Assembly (NCBI GenBank): GCA_019739225.1
Contig: JAHHDT010000001.1
Coordinates: 868,001 to 932,000 of the forward strand
Reading direction: 5' to 3'
Origin: Aquamicrobium sp.
GTDB lineage: Bacteria; Pseudomonadota; Alphaproteobacteria; Rhizobiales; Rhizobiaceae
Length of the DNA stretch: 64,000 nucleotides
Positions 44,118 through 53,366 of this stretch are shown piece after piece. The notes below the pieces were generated by a model. The model was given only the letters and a program-made list of their open reading frames with translations, did no database searches and was not told the DNA's origin. Position 1 is the first letter of the stretch. The number at the start of each line of letters is the position of its first letter. The translations under genes were made by a program, and so were the position numbers.

Positions 44118-45338
44118 CTAGGCCACGACGCCGGCGGCAGGGAGTAACAAGCTTGTCGGGAAACCCGGCACGCTCGTGGCGATCCAGCGGCGTGCGCGTC
44201 CTTGGCCGAACCATTCCACCTTGCCGTTTTCCGCAAGGGTTTCAAGCGCCCGCTGCACCGTGCGCGGACTGACATCGAGCGCCAGCGCCAGTGCAGAACT
44301 GGACCAGGCCTCGCCATCGGCGAGAAGCGCCAGCACGTCGCCATGCCCGTCTTCCACGGGCGGCGCAAGCACCGCGATCTGGCCGGCTTCGTGTGCTTCC
44401 AGTACGAACCCCCTCTCGGTCGCGTGTATCTGAGCCACAGGTCTGATTGCCTCACGCAGGCGACCGATCTCGACCCGCAGTCGCGCACGATGCGATTCGT
44501 CTGCTTCCCGCGCACGAAACGTGCGCACGAGAAGCTCCTCGCGGGATGCATCTGCCGGCCAGGCTTCACCGAGTACACGCATGAGCAAGAACAGGACCGG
44601 ACGACTGGCCAAAGGAATGGCGGCTGTCTTGCGGCGTACCGTATTGCGGCACGCATCGACGACAAGCGCGTCCGAGGCGAACAGACTTTCGACGTCACCG
44701 AGCCGCAGGAGCCGTTCTCCATCGCGCTCGACCAGCCGCGCGGCCGGGGCCTCGAATGCCTGCACGGCTCGATCGACCTCCACCTTCAACGCGGCATTCC
44801 CGACGCCGGCGGCCGCAGTCCTGGCGCGGTCTAGTGCATCCCGCACCGCCTTCGCGCGTATGCGGCGTGTTGCGATACCCGCAGCCACCAACTCGTAGCC
44901 CACGCGCGACGTCAGGGGCAGTTTCAGCACATCAACGCTGGCCAGAACCTGTTCCGCCTCGTCGAGGCGACCAATCAGCAGCAGGGACCTGGATTCGAGA
45001 TAACCGGCATGCGCTGCGTTCGCGACGTCTCCAAACGCCTCCAGTGTCGCTCTGGCGGCACCCAGCCGCTCCGTCGACCGACCAAGCTCGCGTAGTACCA
45101 GCGCGATCTCCGCTTCGGCGAGGCTGCATCGGGCGCGGGCCATGGCCTCCTTATCGCCGAAAGCGCGCGCTGCATTTCCCAGCAGCTCCTGCGCGCGGGA
45201 GAGATCGCCGAGTTGCGCCATCGCGATGCCACGTAAGGCAAGCGCCGGGGCGTCGTCTCGCAACGAAACGCGCTTGAGTGCGGAAAGCGGATCGCCTGCC
45301 GCGAGCGCGCTCGCTGCCGCACTAATCAGAGAGTCCAT
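44118..45338 (-). CDS. Regulator with TPR-like N-terminus and two DNA-binding domains
   Basis: A 406-residue protein. Residues 1-200 form alpha-helical, TPR-like repeats (LALRGIAMAQLGDLSRAQELLGNAARAFG). Residues about 220-315 resemble an OmpR/SARP-type winged helix (VLFLLMRVLGEAWPADASREELL, RLRVEIGRLREAIRPVAQI). Residues about 340-390 form a second helix-turn-helix (SSSALALALDVSPRTVQRALETLAENGKVEW). ATG 45338 starts MDSLISAAASALAAGDPL. A GTG at 45365 is the alternative. It is divergent from the DUF899-MFS genes, which it may control. Confidence 0.75.
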   Translation of the reverse strand: MDSLISAAASALAAGDPLSALKRVSLRDDAPALALRGIAMAQLGDLSRAQELLGNAARAFGDKEAMARARCSLAEAEIALVLRELGRSTERLGAARATLEAFGDVANAAHAGYLESRSLLLIGRLDEAEQVLASVDVLKLPLTSRVGYELVAAGIATRRIRAKAVRDALDRARTAAAGVGNAALKVEVDRAVQAFEAPAARLVERDGERLLRLGDVESLFASDALVVDACRNTVRRKTAAIPLASRPVLFLLMRVLGEAWPADASREELLVRTFRAREADESHRARLRVEIGRLREAIRPVAQIHATERGFVLEAHEAGQIAVLAPPVEDGHGDVLALLADGEAWSSSALALALDVSPRTVQRALETLAENGKVEWFGQGRARRWIATSVPGFPTSLLLPAAGVVA

Positions 45339-45445
45339 GTGTTTCCCGTCACACTTGTTACTCACGCCTCCCTGCCGTGCGGCCGTACACCTCTGCCAGT
45401 TTCAGCGCCGAAAGCCCTGGCGATGCTCAACTGGAAGTTCGAGAA

Positions 45446-45736
45446 ATGACGACATCCATACTAGCAAGAAACCGGCCCGCTGATACCCGGCGAACGCGCG
45501 ATGCCGCGAACTGGCTCGGTCTTGCGGCTTCACCAACCTTCGCGTTGATGGCCTGGGTCTCGACGAATGACGCGCAAAGCATGCTGTGCGTCTCGGAGCC
45601 CGGCCCGCTGCCCATCGGCGGCATGACCTTCATGTATCTGCTGATGAGCTTTTTCCACCTGTCGCCCTGGATCAGGCTCGTTCCGGCCCTCCGGCGACAA
45701 CGCATGCAATCAACCGCGCAAGTTCAAGGAGACTGA
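45446..45736 (+). CDS. Small hypothetical membrane protein next to DUF899
   Basis: A 96-residue protein with two weak hydrophobic segments (about 24-41 and 56-75: GGMTFMYLLMSFFHLSPWIRL). ATG 45446 follows AAGTTCGAGAA. It precedes the first DUF899 gene by 2 bp, so it is almost surely part of that operon. Function unknown. Confidence 0.65.
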   Translation: MTTSILARNRPADTRRTRDAANWLGLAASPTFALMAWVSTNDAQSMLCVSEPGPLPIGGMTFMYLLMSFFHLSPWIRLVPALRRQRMQSTAQVQGD

Positions 45737-45738
45737 CG

Positions 45739-46446
45739 ATGCACCCGACCATCGTTTCACGCGAAGACTGGCTGACCGCGCGCAAGGCGCTTCTGGCCAA
45801 GGAACTCGATATGACCCATGCGCTCGACGCCCTGCGCGCCGAACGCCGGCAGATGCCTTGGGTGAAGGTCGAGAAAGGCTATATCTTTGACGGTGCCGAC
45901 GGCAAATGCACCTTGGCCGACCTGTTCGGCGATCGCAGCCAGCTCGCCGTCTATCACTTCATGCTCACGCCAGGCTCGGACCACATCTGCGTAGGCTGCT
46001 CCTATACGCTGGACCACGTCGATGCGGCGCGCCAGCATTTCGAGCACGCCGACCTCGCCTTCGCAGCGATATCGCGCGCGCCTATCGCGCGGATCGGGCA
46101 GGTTAAGGCGCGGATGGGTTGGACGTTTCCCTGGGTCTCGTCCGGTGACGGCGACTTCAACTATGACTTCGGCGTGTCGTTCACCGACGCGGATCGTGCC
46201 GCCGGCCGCGCGCTCTACAACTACGACAAGATCAGGATCCATACGTCCTCCGACATGTTCGGCGTCAGCGTTTTTATCAAGGACGAGGATGGCGATCTCT
46301 ATCACACCTACTCGACCTATCATCGTGGCACCGAACTGCTGATGGGCGCCTTCAACTGGCTCGATCTGACGCCCCGAGGCCGCAACGAGACCGGCGGTAC
46401 CAAAAGCTGGGTGCGTCTGCACGACGAATACCCGCTCTCGGAATAG
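45739..46446 (+). CDS. DUF899 (thioredoxin-fold) family protein, copy 1
   Basis: A 235-residue DUF899 protein. Family marks are VSREDWLTARKALLAKE, LRAERRQMPWVKVEKGYIFDG, LADLFGDRSQLAVYHFML and the CxxC-like CVGC in the thioredoxin-like core, then FPWVSSGDGDFNYDFG and STYHRGTELLMGAFNWLDLTP. The fold resembles AhpC/TSA proteins. A redox or thiol role is likely but unproven. ATG 45739 follows AAGGAGA. Confidence 0.88.
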   Translation: MHPTIVSREDWLTARKALLAKELDMTHALDALRAERRQMPWVKVEKGYIFDGADGKCTLADLFGDRSQLAVYHFMLTPGSDHICVGCSYTLDHVDAARQHFEHADLAFAAISRAPIARIGQVKARMGWTFPWVSSGDGDFNYDFGVSFTDADRAAGRALYNYDKIRIHTSSDMFGVSVFIKDEDGDLYHTYSTYHRGTELLMGAFNWLDLTPRGRNETGGTKSWVRLHDEYPLSE

Positions 46447-46478
46447 CCACGCGCGGCGAACCGCAGCGATAGGAGGAT

Positions 46479-47699
46479 ATGATGTCAACACCCGCTTCAA
46501 ACAGCAGCTCCTGGCCGCTCGCGACCTGGCTGTCCGTCGTCTCGCTGACCTTCGGCAGCTTTGCATTGATCAGCAGCGAATTGCTGCCCATGGCCGTTCT
46601 TACGCCGATGGCCGCTGATCTCGGCATCTCAGAAGGCGCCGCAGGTCAGGCAGTCACCCTTACAGCTCTCTTTGCCGGTATCGCAGCGCCGACGGTCGCG
46701 CTCATCATCGGGCGCGTGGACCGCAAGCTGATCAATCTGGCCCTCTGCGCTCTGGTGATTGCGTCCAACATCGCTGTCGCCTTCACATCCGATTACTTCA
46801 TGCTGCTGGCCGCGCGCATGCTCCTCGGCGTCGCCATTGGGGGCTTCTTTGCCCTGGCCGGGGCAACCGTTGTCCGGCTCGTCACGATGGAGGACATGGG
46901 CAAGGGCATGTCGATCGTCTTCATGGGCCTCTCGGCGGGGCTCGTCGTCGCTCCAGCGCTTGCCACGCTCATCGGAGAAGCTTTCGGCTGGCGCGCGGCG
47001 TTCGTGGCCGCCGCCGCCTGCGGCTTGCTTGCATTGCTTTTACAAGCTGTCTGTCTGCCGCGCGTGCCGGCCGCGGGCGCAACGAGTCTTTCGAGCCTGT
47101 TCGGCTTGCTGAAACGGCGTCCTGTGAGGGTCGGGCTGGTGGTCGGGCTCCTATTCTTCGGAGGTGAAGTAAGCGGCTTCACCTTCATGCGGCCCTATCT
47201 CGAAACCAACGGTGGCCTCAGTGCGACATCCATCGCTCCCGTTCTGCTGGTACTCGGTCTCGCCAGTTTGCTGGGGAGCGCGGTCGCCGGCGTGTTTGCC
47301 GATCGAGTGCTGCGCGAAGGATTTGCCGCCACGTTCCTGATGCTGGCGGTCGCCACCGTAGGACTGTTGGCGCTCAGCGATGCCTACGTTGCGATCTTCG
47401 TGTTTGCCGCCGCCTGGGGCATGGCCATAGGTGCTGGACCGGTGATGACCCAGACATGGATGGCGCGCGCCGCGCCCGACCAGCTCGAGGGTGTGGGCGG
47501 CCTCTTTCTGGCGGTCATTCAGCTCGGCGTCACTCTCGGCGCGATCGCCGGCGGTATCGCCGTGGATCTCGTTGGAACAAGCGCCCCGCTCTACGTCACC
47601 GCCATCTGTGCCGTTCTCGCGGCCATACTGATTGCAACGCAACAGGCACCCGATGGAGCTTCGCAGTCGGCTGCCCTTGCCATGGACCCGGCCGAATGA
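46479..47699 (+). CDS. MFS exporter, DHA1 (NepI/Ydh-like) type
   Basis: A 406-residue 12-helix transporter. Family marks are GSFALISSELLPMAVLTPMAADLGISEGAAGQ in helix 1 and GVAIGGFFALAGATVVRLV in helix 4. The NepI/AraJ-like subgroup exports sugars, purines or drugs. AGGAGG precedes ATG 46479. It lies between two DUF899 genes in one operon. Confidence 0.88.
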   Translation: MMSTPASNSSSWPLATWLSVVSLTFGSFALISSELLPMAVLTPMAADLGISEGAAGQAVTLTALFAGIAAPTVALIIGRVDRKLINLALCALVIASNIAVAFTSDYFMLLAARMLLGVAIGGFFALAGATVVRLVTMEDMGKGMSIVFMGLSAGLVVAPALATLIGEAFGWRAAFVAAAACGLLALLLQAVCLPRVPAAGATSLSSLFGLLKRRPVRVGLVVGLLFFGGEVSGFTFMRPYLETNGGLSATSIAPVLLVLGLASLLGSAVAGVFADRVLREGFAATFLMLAVATVGLLALSDAYVAIFVFAAAWGMAIGAGPVMTQTWMARAAPDQLEGVGGLFLAVIQLGVTLGAIAGGIAVDLVGTSAPLYVTAICAVLAAILIATQQAPDGASQSAALAMDPAE

Positions 47700-47759
47700 G
47701 TGAGGTGCCGCCGCGGCCGTCCCCCTTTCATTTCCATTCAGAATCAAGAGGAGACAATC

Positions 47760-48509
47760 ATGCCCCACAATACGGATCATCCGGCCCCCGAGGTCGTCGA
47801 TCGCACCACATTCCAGGCGGAACTGGACGCATTGCGAGTTCGGGAAAAGGCCCACACAAGGGAAGGCGACGCCATTTCAGCCGCTCGCCGGCGGCTGCCG
47901 ATGGTCGAGGTCGATGGCGCCACTCCACTCACGAGCGAAAACGGACCGGTGACATTGCTGGACGCATTCGAAGGACGTCGAATGCTGGTCGCCTACTACT
48001 TCATGTGGCTCGATGACCAGCCGGCGCCTGAGCAATGCGAGGGCTGTACGTGGTTCACCACACAGGTGCGCGAACTTTCCCATATTCACTCCCGCAACGT
48101 CACATACGCTACCTTTGCCCAAGGGGCCTTTGAGGAAAGCATCCGATATCGCGACTTCATGGGCTGGAATATGCCGTGGTACTCGGCCAGGGACTCGCTC
48201 GACACGCTGCTGGTCGGCCGCCGCATCGGAATGATGCACCTCGTTTGCTACCTGAGGCGCGGGTCCGACGTGTTCGAGACCTACTGGACGACCCGGCGCG
48301 GCGTCGAAGCGATGGACAACAGCTACCGTCTGCTCGACCTGACCGTCTACGGGCGACAGGAGGATTTCGAAGACTCTCCCGACGGCTGGCCCCAGCACTG
48401 GGGTGAAACCAATCATCCGTTTCGCCGCGATGGCCGCCCCATCTCGCAATGGCGCCGCCTGGAAGCGGGGCATTCCGACGATTTGGGAGGACGTAGCAAC
48501 CGACGTTGA
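47760..48509 (+). CDS. DUF899 (thioredoxin-fold) family protein, copy 2
   Basis: A 249-residue DUF899 paralogue, clearly diverged from copy 1. It has the matching blocks RTTFQAELDALRVREKAHTRE, ARRRLPMVEVDGATPL, LLDAFEGRRMLVAYYFM, CEGC and YSARDSLDTLLVGRR. ATG 47760 follows AAGAGGAGAC. The C-terminus ends in a short basic tail. Confidence 0.87.
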   Translation: MPHNTDHPAPEVVDRTTFQAELDALRVREKAHTREGDAISAARRRLPMVEVDGATPLTSENGPVTLLDAFEGRRMLVAYYFMWLDDQPAPEQCEGCTWFTTQVRELSHIHSRNVTYATFAQGAFEESIRYRDFMGWNMPWYSARDSLDTLLVGRRIGMMHLVCYLRRGSDVFETYWTTRRGVEAMDNSYRLLDLTVYGRQEDFEDSPDGWPQHWGETNHPFRRDGRPISQWRRLEAGHSDDLGGRSNRR

Positions 48510-48668
48510 GCTTGCAACAGCCTCGCTGGCGAACGGTCAAAAGGCCTGCAAGATCGAACTCACCTTGATCTGGAGGACCAACAACCGTGACTACATCACC
48601 CGAAGGGAAGCGAATTGATGACGACCTCAAGCGATTACAACTGTGGAGCACTCGTCCCCTGAGCCCCC

Positions 48669-49508
48669 TTACCGCATCGCGGCGATCTTCCTGCGCAGCC
48701 AGCCGGAGCCGATTTCGGCGAGCAGCACGAGGGCGATGATCACCAGCAGGATCGCGGCGACGCGCTGGCTCTCGAGCTGCTGCGTGGTGCGTTTCAGGTA
48801 CCAGCCCATGCCGCCGCCGCCGAAGAAGCCGACCACGGTCGCGGCACGGAAGGCGACGTCCCAGGTGTAGATGGCGATGCCGGTGAAGGCGACGCGCACC
48901 TGCGGCAGCACGGCATACTGGAAGACCTGCAGCGGGCTCGCGCCCACCGAGCGCATGGCTTCCACCGGCCCCATGTCGATCGCCTCCAGCTCGTCGGCGA
49001 ACAGCTTGCCGGCAAAGCCGATGCAGAACACCGTCAGCGCCAGCGTGCCGGCCAGCATGCCGAAACCCAGCACGGTCACGAACAGGATCGTCCAGATCGT
49101 CTCGTGGATCGACCGGCTGCCCATGATCGCGAAGCGCCCGAAGGGATAGGCGATCCGGCGGCCGATCGTGATGTTGCGCGCCGCAAGCCACGCAAGCGGG
49201 ATCGAGCAGACCACGCCCAGGAAGCCACCCAGCAACGACATTTCCAGCGTGCGGATCACCGAGCGGATGAAATCGGCATCGGTGACATAGCCGAGGTCCG
49301 GTGGGAAATAGCGCGTCGCCAGAATCTCGGCGAGCCGGGGAAAGGCCCCAAGCACGCGCGACAGGTCGATGTTGAGGAACGCGATCGACCAGCCGAGGAA
49401 GGCTAGCACGGCCAGCATAACCGCGAAGCGGATCGTCGCCTCGGGGTGACGGTAGCGCGACCAGCTCTTGCGTGGCGCGGCGACGGTTTCGGCGGTAACG
49501 ACGGTCAT
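48669..49508 (-). CDS. phnE: Phosphonate ABC transporter permease (second PhnE)
   Basis: A 279-residue inner-membrane permease with six helices and the family loop EAIDMGPVEAMRSVGASPLQVFQYAVLPQV, which docks PhnC. The sequence GGFLGVVCSIPLAWLAARNITIGR is typical of PhnE. It is the last gene of the ADH-phnD-phnC-phnE-phnE operon, 10 bp after the other permease. Two different permeases suggest a heterodimer. Confidence 0.93.
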   Translation of the reverse strand: MTVVTAETVAAPRKSWSRYRHPEATIRFAVMLAVLAFLGWSIAFLNIDLSRVLGAFPRLAEILATRYFPPDLGYVTDADFIRSVIRTLEMSLLGGFLGVVCSIPLAWLAARNITIGRRIAYPFGRFAIMGSRSIHETIWTILFVTVLGFGMLAGTLALTVFCIGFAGKLFADELEAIDMGPVEAMRSVGASPLQVFQYAVLPQVRVAFTGIAIYTWDVAFRAATVVGFFGGGGMGWYLKRTTQQLESQRVAAILLVIIALVLLAEIGSGWLRRKIAAMR

Positions 49509-49518
49509 GGCGCCCTCC

Positions 49519-50346
49519 TCAGATCACGGCCTTGCGGGCATAGTGCGAGACGACCTCGCCGATCGCGATCAGCACCAGCACGGCCAGCACCACCAGCGTC
49601 ACGCCGCCATAGTTGAACATCGCCATCTGGCGGAAGAACACGAGGCCGAGCCCGCCAGCGCCCACCAGTCCCATGATGGCGGAACGGCGGATGTTGATGT
49701 CCCATTCGAAGATGATGGTGCCGATGATGACCGGCAGGATCTGCGGCACGATGCCGTAATACATCACTTGGAACTGGTTGCCGCCGACGGCGCGGATCGC
49801 CTCCACGGGCTTGGGATCGATGTTCTCGATCGCCTCGGCGGTTATCTTGGAAATGAAGCCGATCGAGCGCATGGCGACCGCGAGAATGCCCGGAAGCGCG
49901 CCCAGCCCCACCGCGCCGACGAAGAGCAGCGCCCAGATGATCTCGTGGATCGAGCGCGACAGCACCATCAGGAAGCGGCCGACGGGGTAGAAGAAATATT
50001 TGCTCGGCGTGACGTTGGCGGCGCCAAACCACGCCACCGGCAGCGAGAGCACGCAGCCGAGCAGCGTGCCCAGCGTCGCCATCATCAGTGTTTCCAGCGC
50101 CGGCACGATCAGGTGCGGAACCAGAGACCAGTCGATCCACAGGAAGCGTTCCAGCGTCCCGCCGATGCCCAGCGCGCCGCCCATGCGCGCCCAGTCGGTA
50201 TCGACCATGATGGTGTCCCAGAAACACCAGCCGAGCACGGCAAGGGCAGCCGCCACCAGCAGCCAGTTGTTGATGCGGCGGCCGCGCTTGTGCGCGACCC
50301 ATGCATCGAACCCGTGTTCGGAGACGGCCGGTGCTGCGACGCTCAT
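49519..50346 (-). CDS. phnE: Phosphonate ABC transporter permease PhnE
   Basis: A 275-residue permease, six helices, with the coupling loop ENIDPKPVEAIRAVGGNQFQVMYYGIVPQI and the membrane motif MVLSRSIHEIIWALLFVGAVGLG. Its ATG overlaps the phnC stop (TGATG). It is paralogous to the following permease but not recently duplicated. Confidence 0.94.
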   Translation of the reverse strand: MSVAAPAVSEHGFDAWVAHKRGRRINNWLLVAAALAVLGWCFWDTIMVDTDWARMGGALGIGGTLERFLWIDWSLVPHLIVPALETLMMATLGTLLGCVLSLPVAWFGAANVTPSKYFFYPVGRFLMVLSRSIHEIIWALLFVGAVGLGALPGILAVAMRSIGFISKITAEAIENIDPKPVEAIRAVGGNQFQVMYYGIVPQILPVIIGTIIFEWDINIRRSAIMGLVGAGGLGLVFFRQMAMFNYGGVTLVVLAVLVLIAIGEVVSHYARKAVI

Positions 50347-51098
50347 CACAGCACCTCCATCGCGTAGATCTCGTCGAGATCCTGCTTGCGCATGCCCTTC
50401 GACGGCCCGTCGAACTTCTTGTAGCCATCCTGCATGCCGATGATGCGGTTGCAGGTTTCCAGCGCAAGCTGCACGTCATGAATGTTGCAGAGCACCGGCA
50501 CCTTGAACTCGTCGGCAAGCTCGCGAATAAGCCCCATGACATCGCGAGAGATCTTGGGGTCCAGCGCCGAAGTCGGCTCGTCCAGGAGCAGGATTTCCGG
50601 TTTCTGCATCAGCGCACGCGCAATGCCGACGCGCTGGCGCTGGCCGCCCGAAAGGGCGTCGGCGCGCTTGTCGATATGGTCCTGCAGGCCCACGCGTTCC
50701 AGCAGATGCAGCGCGCGGTCGATGTCCTCGCGCGGAAACGCCTTGAAGAACGAGCGGAAGGCCCCGGTGTAGCCGAGCCGGCCGGACAGGACGTTGTCCA
50801 TCACCGACATGCGGTTCACCAGGTTGAACTCCTGGAAGATCATGCCGATGCGCCGCCGCAGATGCCGAAGCTCCCCGCCGCGCAGCGCGCGCACGTTCTG
50901 GCCGAACAGCACGATGTCGCCCTCGGTCGGCTCGACCAGCCGGTTTACGCAGCGGATCAGCGTCGACTTGCCGGCACCGCTCGGGCCGATGACCGCACAG
51001 AAGTCGCTGCCGTCAACGGAGAAGTCGATCCCCTTCAGGATCTGCGGCCCGCTCGAAGTGTAACTGACTTTCAGATTGCGAACGTCGAGCACAGGCAC
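50346..51098 (-). CDS. phnC: Phosphonate ABC transporter ATPase PhnC
   Basis: A 250-residue ATPase: Walker A IGPSGAGKST, Q-loop IFQEFNLVNRMSVMDNVLSGRLG, signature LSGGQRQR, Walker B ILLLDEPTSALD and switch HDVQLALETC. The start is GTG 51098 with GAGGAG 5 bases upstream. The longer open frame upstream has no homology and overlaps phnD. Confidence 0.94.
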   Translation of the reverse strand: MPVLDVRNLKVSYTSSGPQILKGIDFSVDGSDFCAVIGPSGAGKSTLIRCVNRLVEPTEGDIVLFGQNVRALRGGELRHLRRRIGMIFQEFNLVNRMSVMDNVLSGRLGYTGAFRSFFKAFPREDIDRALHLLERVGLQDHIDKRADALSGGQRQRVGIARALMQKPEILLLDEPTSALDPKISRDVMGLIRELADEFKVPVLCNIHDVQLALETCNRIIGMQDGYKKFDGPSKGMRKQDLDEIYAMEVL

Positions 51099-51163
51099 GC
51101 GGTTCTCCTCATGTCCGGGAAGGCCGCGACGCGCGCGGCCCTCCACAATACCGGCCTCGTGTC

Positions 51164-52078
51164 TCACTGACCCTCGGCCTTCTTTTCGGCGTCGACCAGC
51201 TTGCGGATGATATCGTAATCCGAATCCTGCATGGCGACGAACTTGGTGGACTTGATGCCGTCGAAGAACGGCTTCGCATCGGGGTTTTCGTGCAGTGTCA
51301 GGAACGCTTCCTTGATCGCGGCCTTGATGGGCTCGCACAGGTCGGTGCGATAGACCATCGGGTCCTGCGGGATGATGCCCGACTGCCAGAGAACGCGATA
51401 ATCCTCCGGCGCGGCGAGCCCCCGGTCGATGACGTTGTCGAGCCGATGGGTTGCCACGAAGGCGTCGTCGACGCGGCCTTCCTTCACTGCCAGGGCGGAC
51501 TGGTCATGGCCGCCGGTGTAGACCACCTTGGAGAAATATTGCTCCAGCTCCGGTCCGGTTCCGATCTCCTCTCCGAAGACCATGCGCGGCATCAGGTTTC
51601 CTGACGTGCTGGCGGGATCGGCGAGACCGACGATGGTGCCCTTCAGCGACTCGATGCTGTCGAACTTGGAGTCCGACCGCACCACCAGCACGGCGCGATA
51701 GCCTGGCCCTTCCTCCTGGAAATGCCCCTTCACCTTGGTGTAGGTCGCAAAAACCTCCAGGTTCGGGTCCTTCTCCTTGGCAAGCACATAGGAATTCGGC
51801 CCATGGACGCCGATATGCACCCAGCCATTGACCATGCCCTCGATGACCGAGGCGTAGGATGTCGGCATGAAGAACTCGACGCTCTTGCCGGTCTTCTCCT
51901 TCAGGGCGTCCAGAAGCGGTTTGTAGATGTCGAGTTCCTGCGTCGTCTCCTCGGTCGGAATGATCGAAAAGACGAGCTGGCCGGGATCCTTGCACTCCTG
52001 CGCAAGGGCAGCTGATGCGTAGGCGACGACCGCGCCGGCGGTCGCCAGTGATGCGAGTATGCGGGTAGCAGGCTTCAT
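51164..52078 (-). CDS. phnD: Phosphonate/phosphate-type ABC substrate-binding protein PhnD
   Basis: A 304-residue periplasmic protein with a Sec signal (MKPATRILASLATAGAVVAY, cleavage after ALAQ). The PhnD fold is seen in LVFSIIPTEETTQELDIYKPLLDALKEKTGKSVEFF, GVHGPNSYVLAKEK, VGLADPASTSGNLMPR and VATHRLDNVIDRG. In PhnD the serine/threonine cluster PASTSGN and the tyrosine/His residues bind the phosphonate. Ligand range is unknown. Confidence 0.93.
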   Translation of the reverse strand: MKPATRILASLATAGAVVAYASAALAQECKDPGQLVFSIIPTEETTQELDIYKPLLDALKEKTGKSVEFFMPTSYASVIEGMVNGWVHIGVHGPNSYVLAKEKDPNLEVFATYTKVKGHFQEEGPGYRAVLVVRSDSKFDSIESLKGTIVGLADPASTSGNLMPRMVFGEEIGTGPELEQYFSKVVYTGGHDQSALAVKEGRVDDAFVATHRLDNVIDRGLAAPEDYRVLWQSGIIPQDPMVYRTDLCEPIKAAIKEAFLTLHENPDAKPFFDGIKSTKFVAMQDSDYDIIRKLVDAEKKAEGQ

Positions 52079-52148
52079 GTTTTGCTCCTCCCTTTTGAGC
52101 GTCAGTCCAGACGGGCGTGCTGCGCAATGCAGACGCCCGAAATTCCCG

Positions 52149-53273
52149 TCAGGCCACCGCCTTGCGGCCGCTGCCCTCCAGACCGGCAACGGCAACCAGC
52201 TCCTCCCGGCTGCCGATGAAGTTCTGGCCACGTTCCCCCTCGAACGCGGTATCGATAAGCGCGCGCCACTCCGCATCGTCGATGCCATAGGCGCGGAAAT
52301 CGGTCGAAACGCCGAGCTTGTCGAGCGTGGTCTCGAGGCGCTCCGCCGCACCGGCGGCATCCGTCCCGAAAATGGAGCGCAGCCCCTCCTCGCAAATGCC
52401 TCCCTGCCCGGCGACACTTCGGATGATCATCGGCAACGAGAACGAACAGGCGATGCCATGCGGCACGCCATGTTTGAGCGTGATCGGATAGGAAAGCGAG
52501 TGCGCTATCGCCGTCTTGGTGTTGGAGAACGCGAAGCCGGCCAGCGTGGCGGCACGCGCCATACGCTCGCGCAGTTGAGGGTTGCGCAGGTCGCCGGCAA
52601 GCGCCGGCAGGGTCGAGAGAACGCCTCGCGCCGCTGCCACCGCATGGGCCGCCGAAACGGGATTCGAATTGCGGTTCCAGAGGCTTTCAAGCGAATGCGA
52701 GAGTGCATCGAGCCCGGTCTGGATCGTCAGCTCGCGCGGCTTGCCCGCCATCAGGTCCGGGTCGACGAGGGCGACCTCGGGATAGAGCCCCAGATGCGCC
52801 AGCGAGTATTTGCTGCCGGCGGCATTGTCCCAAACGGTGCCCCAGCAGGTCACTTCGCTGCCGGTTCCTGCCGTGGTCGGCACGGCGATCAGCGGCCAGG
52901 GCGAAAGTGTCTCTGCGCCGGCGCGCTTCTTCAGGAATGCGTCCATCGCGGCGAAATCACCGCGGGCGGCGGCGAAAACCTTGGCGGAATCGATCACCGA
53001 GCCGCCGCCGAGCGCAACGATCACCGGCGTTGCGTCGAGAGCGGCGAACCGCGCCACCTGACCTTCGAGCAGGGCGATGTCCGGATTGGGCGCGATGTCC
53101 TCGACGACCAGCAGCGGCTTTCCCGCGCTCTTTTCCAGCGCGGCGGCCAGGCTTCGGAAGTAGGGTTCGCCATAAGTGACGAGCACATAGGGGCGCCCGT
53201 TCAGCAGCGAACCGAGCTTTGAAAAGCTTCCGTGTCCGAACTGGACGTCGACCGGGTTACGATAGGACCACAC
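52149..53273 (-). CDS. Iron-containing alcohol dehydrogenase (phosphonate-linked)
   Basis: A 374-residue group III alcohol dehydrogenase. The cofactor motif is GGGSVIDSAKVFAA. Metal ligands are visible: the Asp in VDPDLMAGKP, then HSLES, and two His in HSLSYPITLKHGVPHG. It is first in the phnDCEE operon and divergent from a LysR gene. Members linked to phosphonate genes reduce phosphonoacetaldehyde or oxidise hydroxyethylphosphonate. In this uptake context the oxidative direction feeding phnY is a reasonable guess. Confidence 0.87.
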   Translation of the reverse strand: MWSYRNPVDVQFGHGSFSKLGSLLNGRPYVLVTYGEPYFRSLAAALEKSAGKPLLVVEDIAPNPDIALLEGQVARFAALDATPVIVALGGGSVIDSAKVFAAARGDFAAMDAFLKKRAGAETLSPWPLIAVPTTAGTGSEVTCWGTVWDNAAGSKYSLAHLGLYPEVALVDPDLMAGKPRELTIQTGLDALSHSLESLWNRNSNPVSAAHAVAAARGVLSTLPALAGDLRNPQLRERMARAATLAGFAFSNTKTAIAHSLSYPITLKHGVPHGIACSFSLPMIIRSVAGQGGICEEGLRSIFGTDAAGAAERLETTLDKLGVSTDFRAYGIDDAEWRALIDTAFEGERGQNFIGSREELVAVAGLEGSGRKAVA

Positions 53274-53366
53274 GGCGATTTCCTGCGTTGAATGTTCTTG
53301 CGCTTCGAACCGTGACCGACTTGCGGTCCATTGACTAATACAAATTTCCGGCCACTATCATTGACT

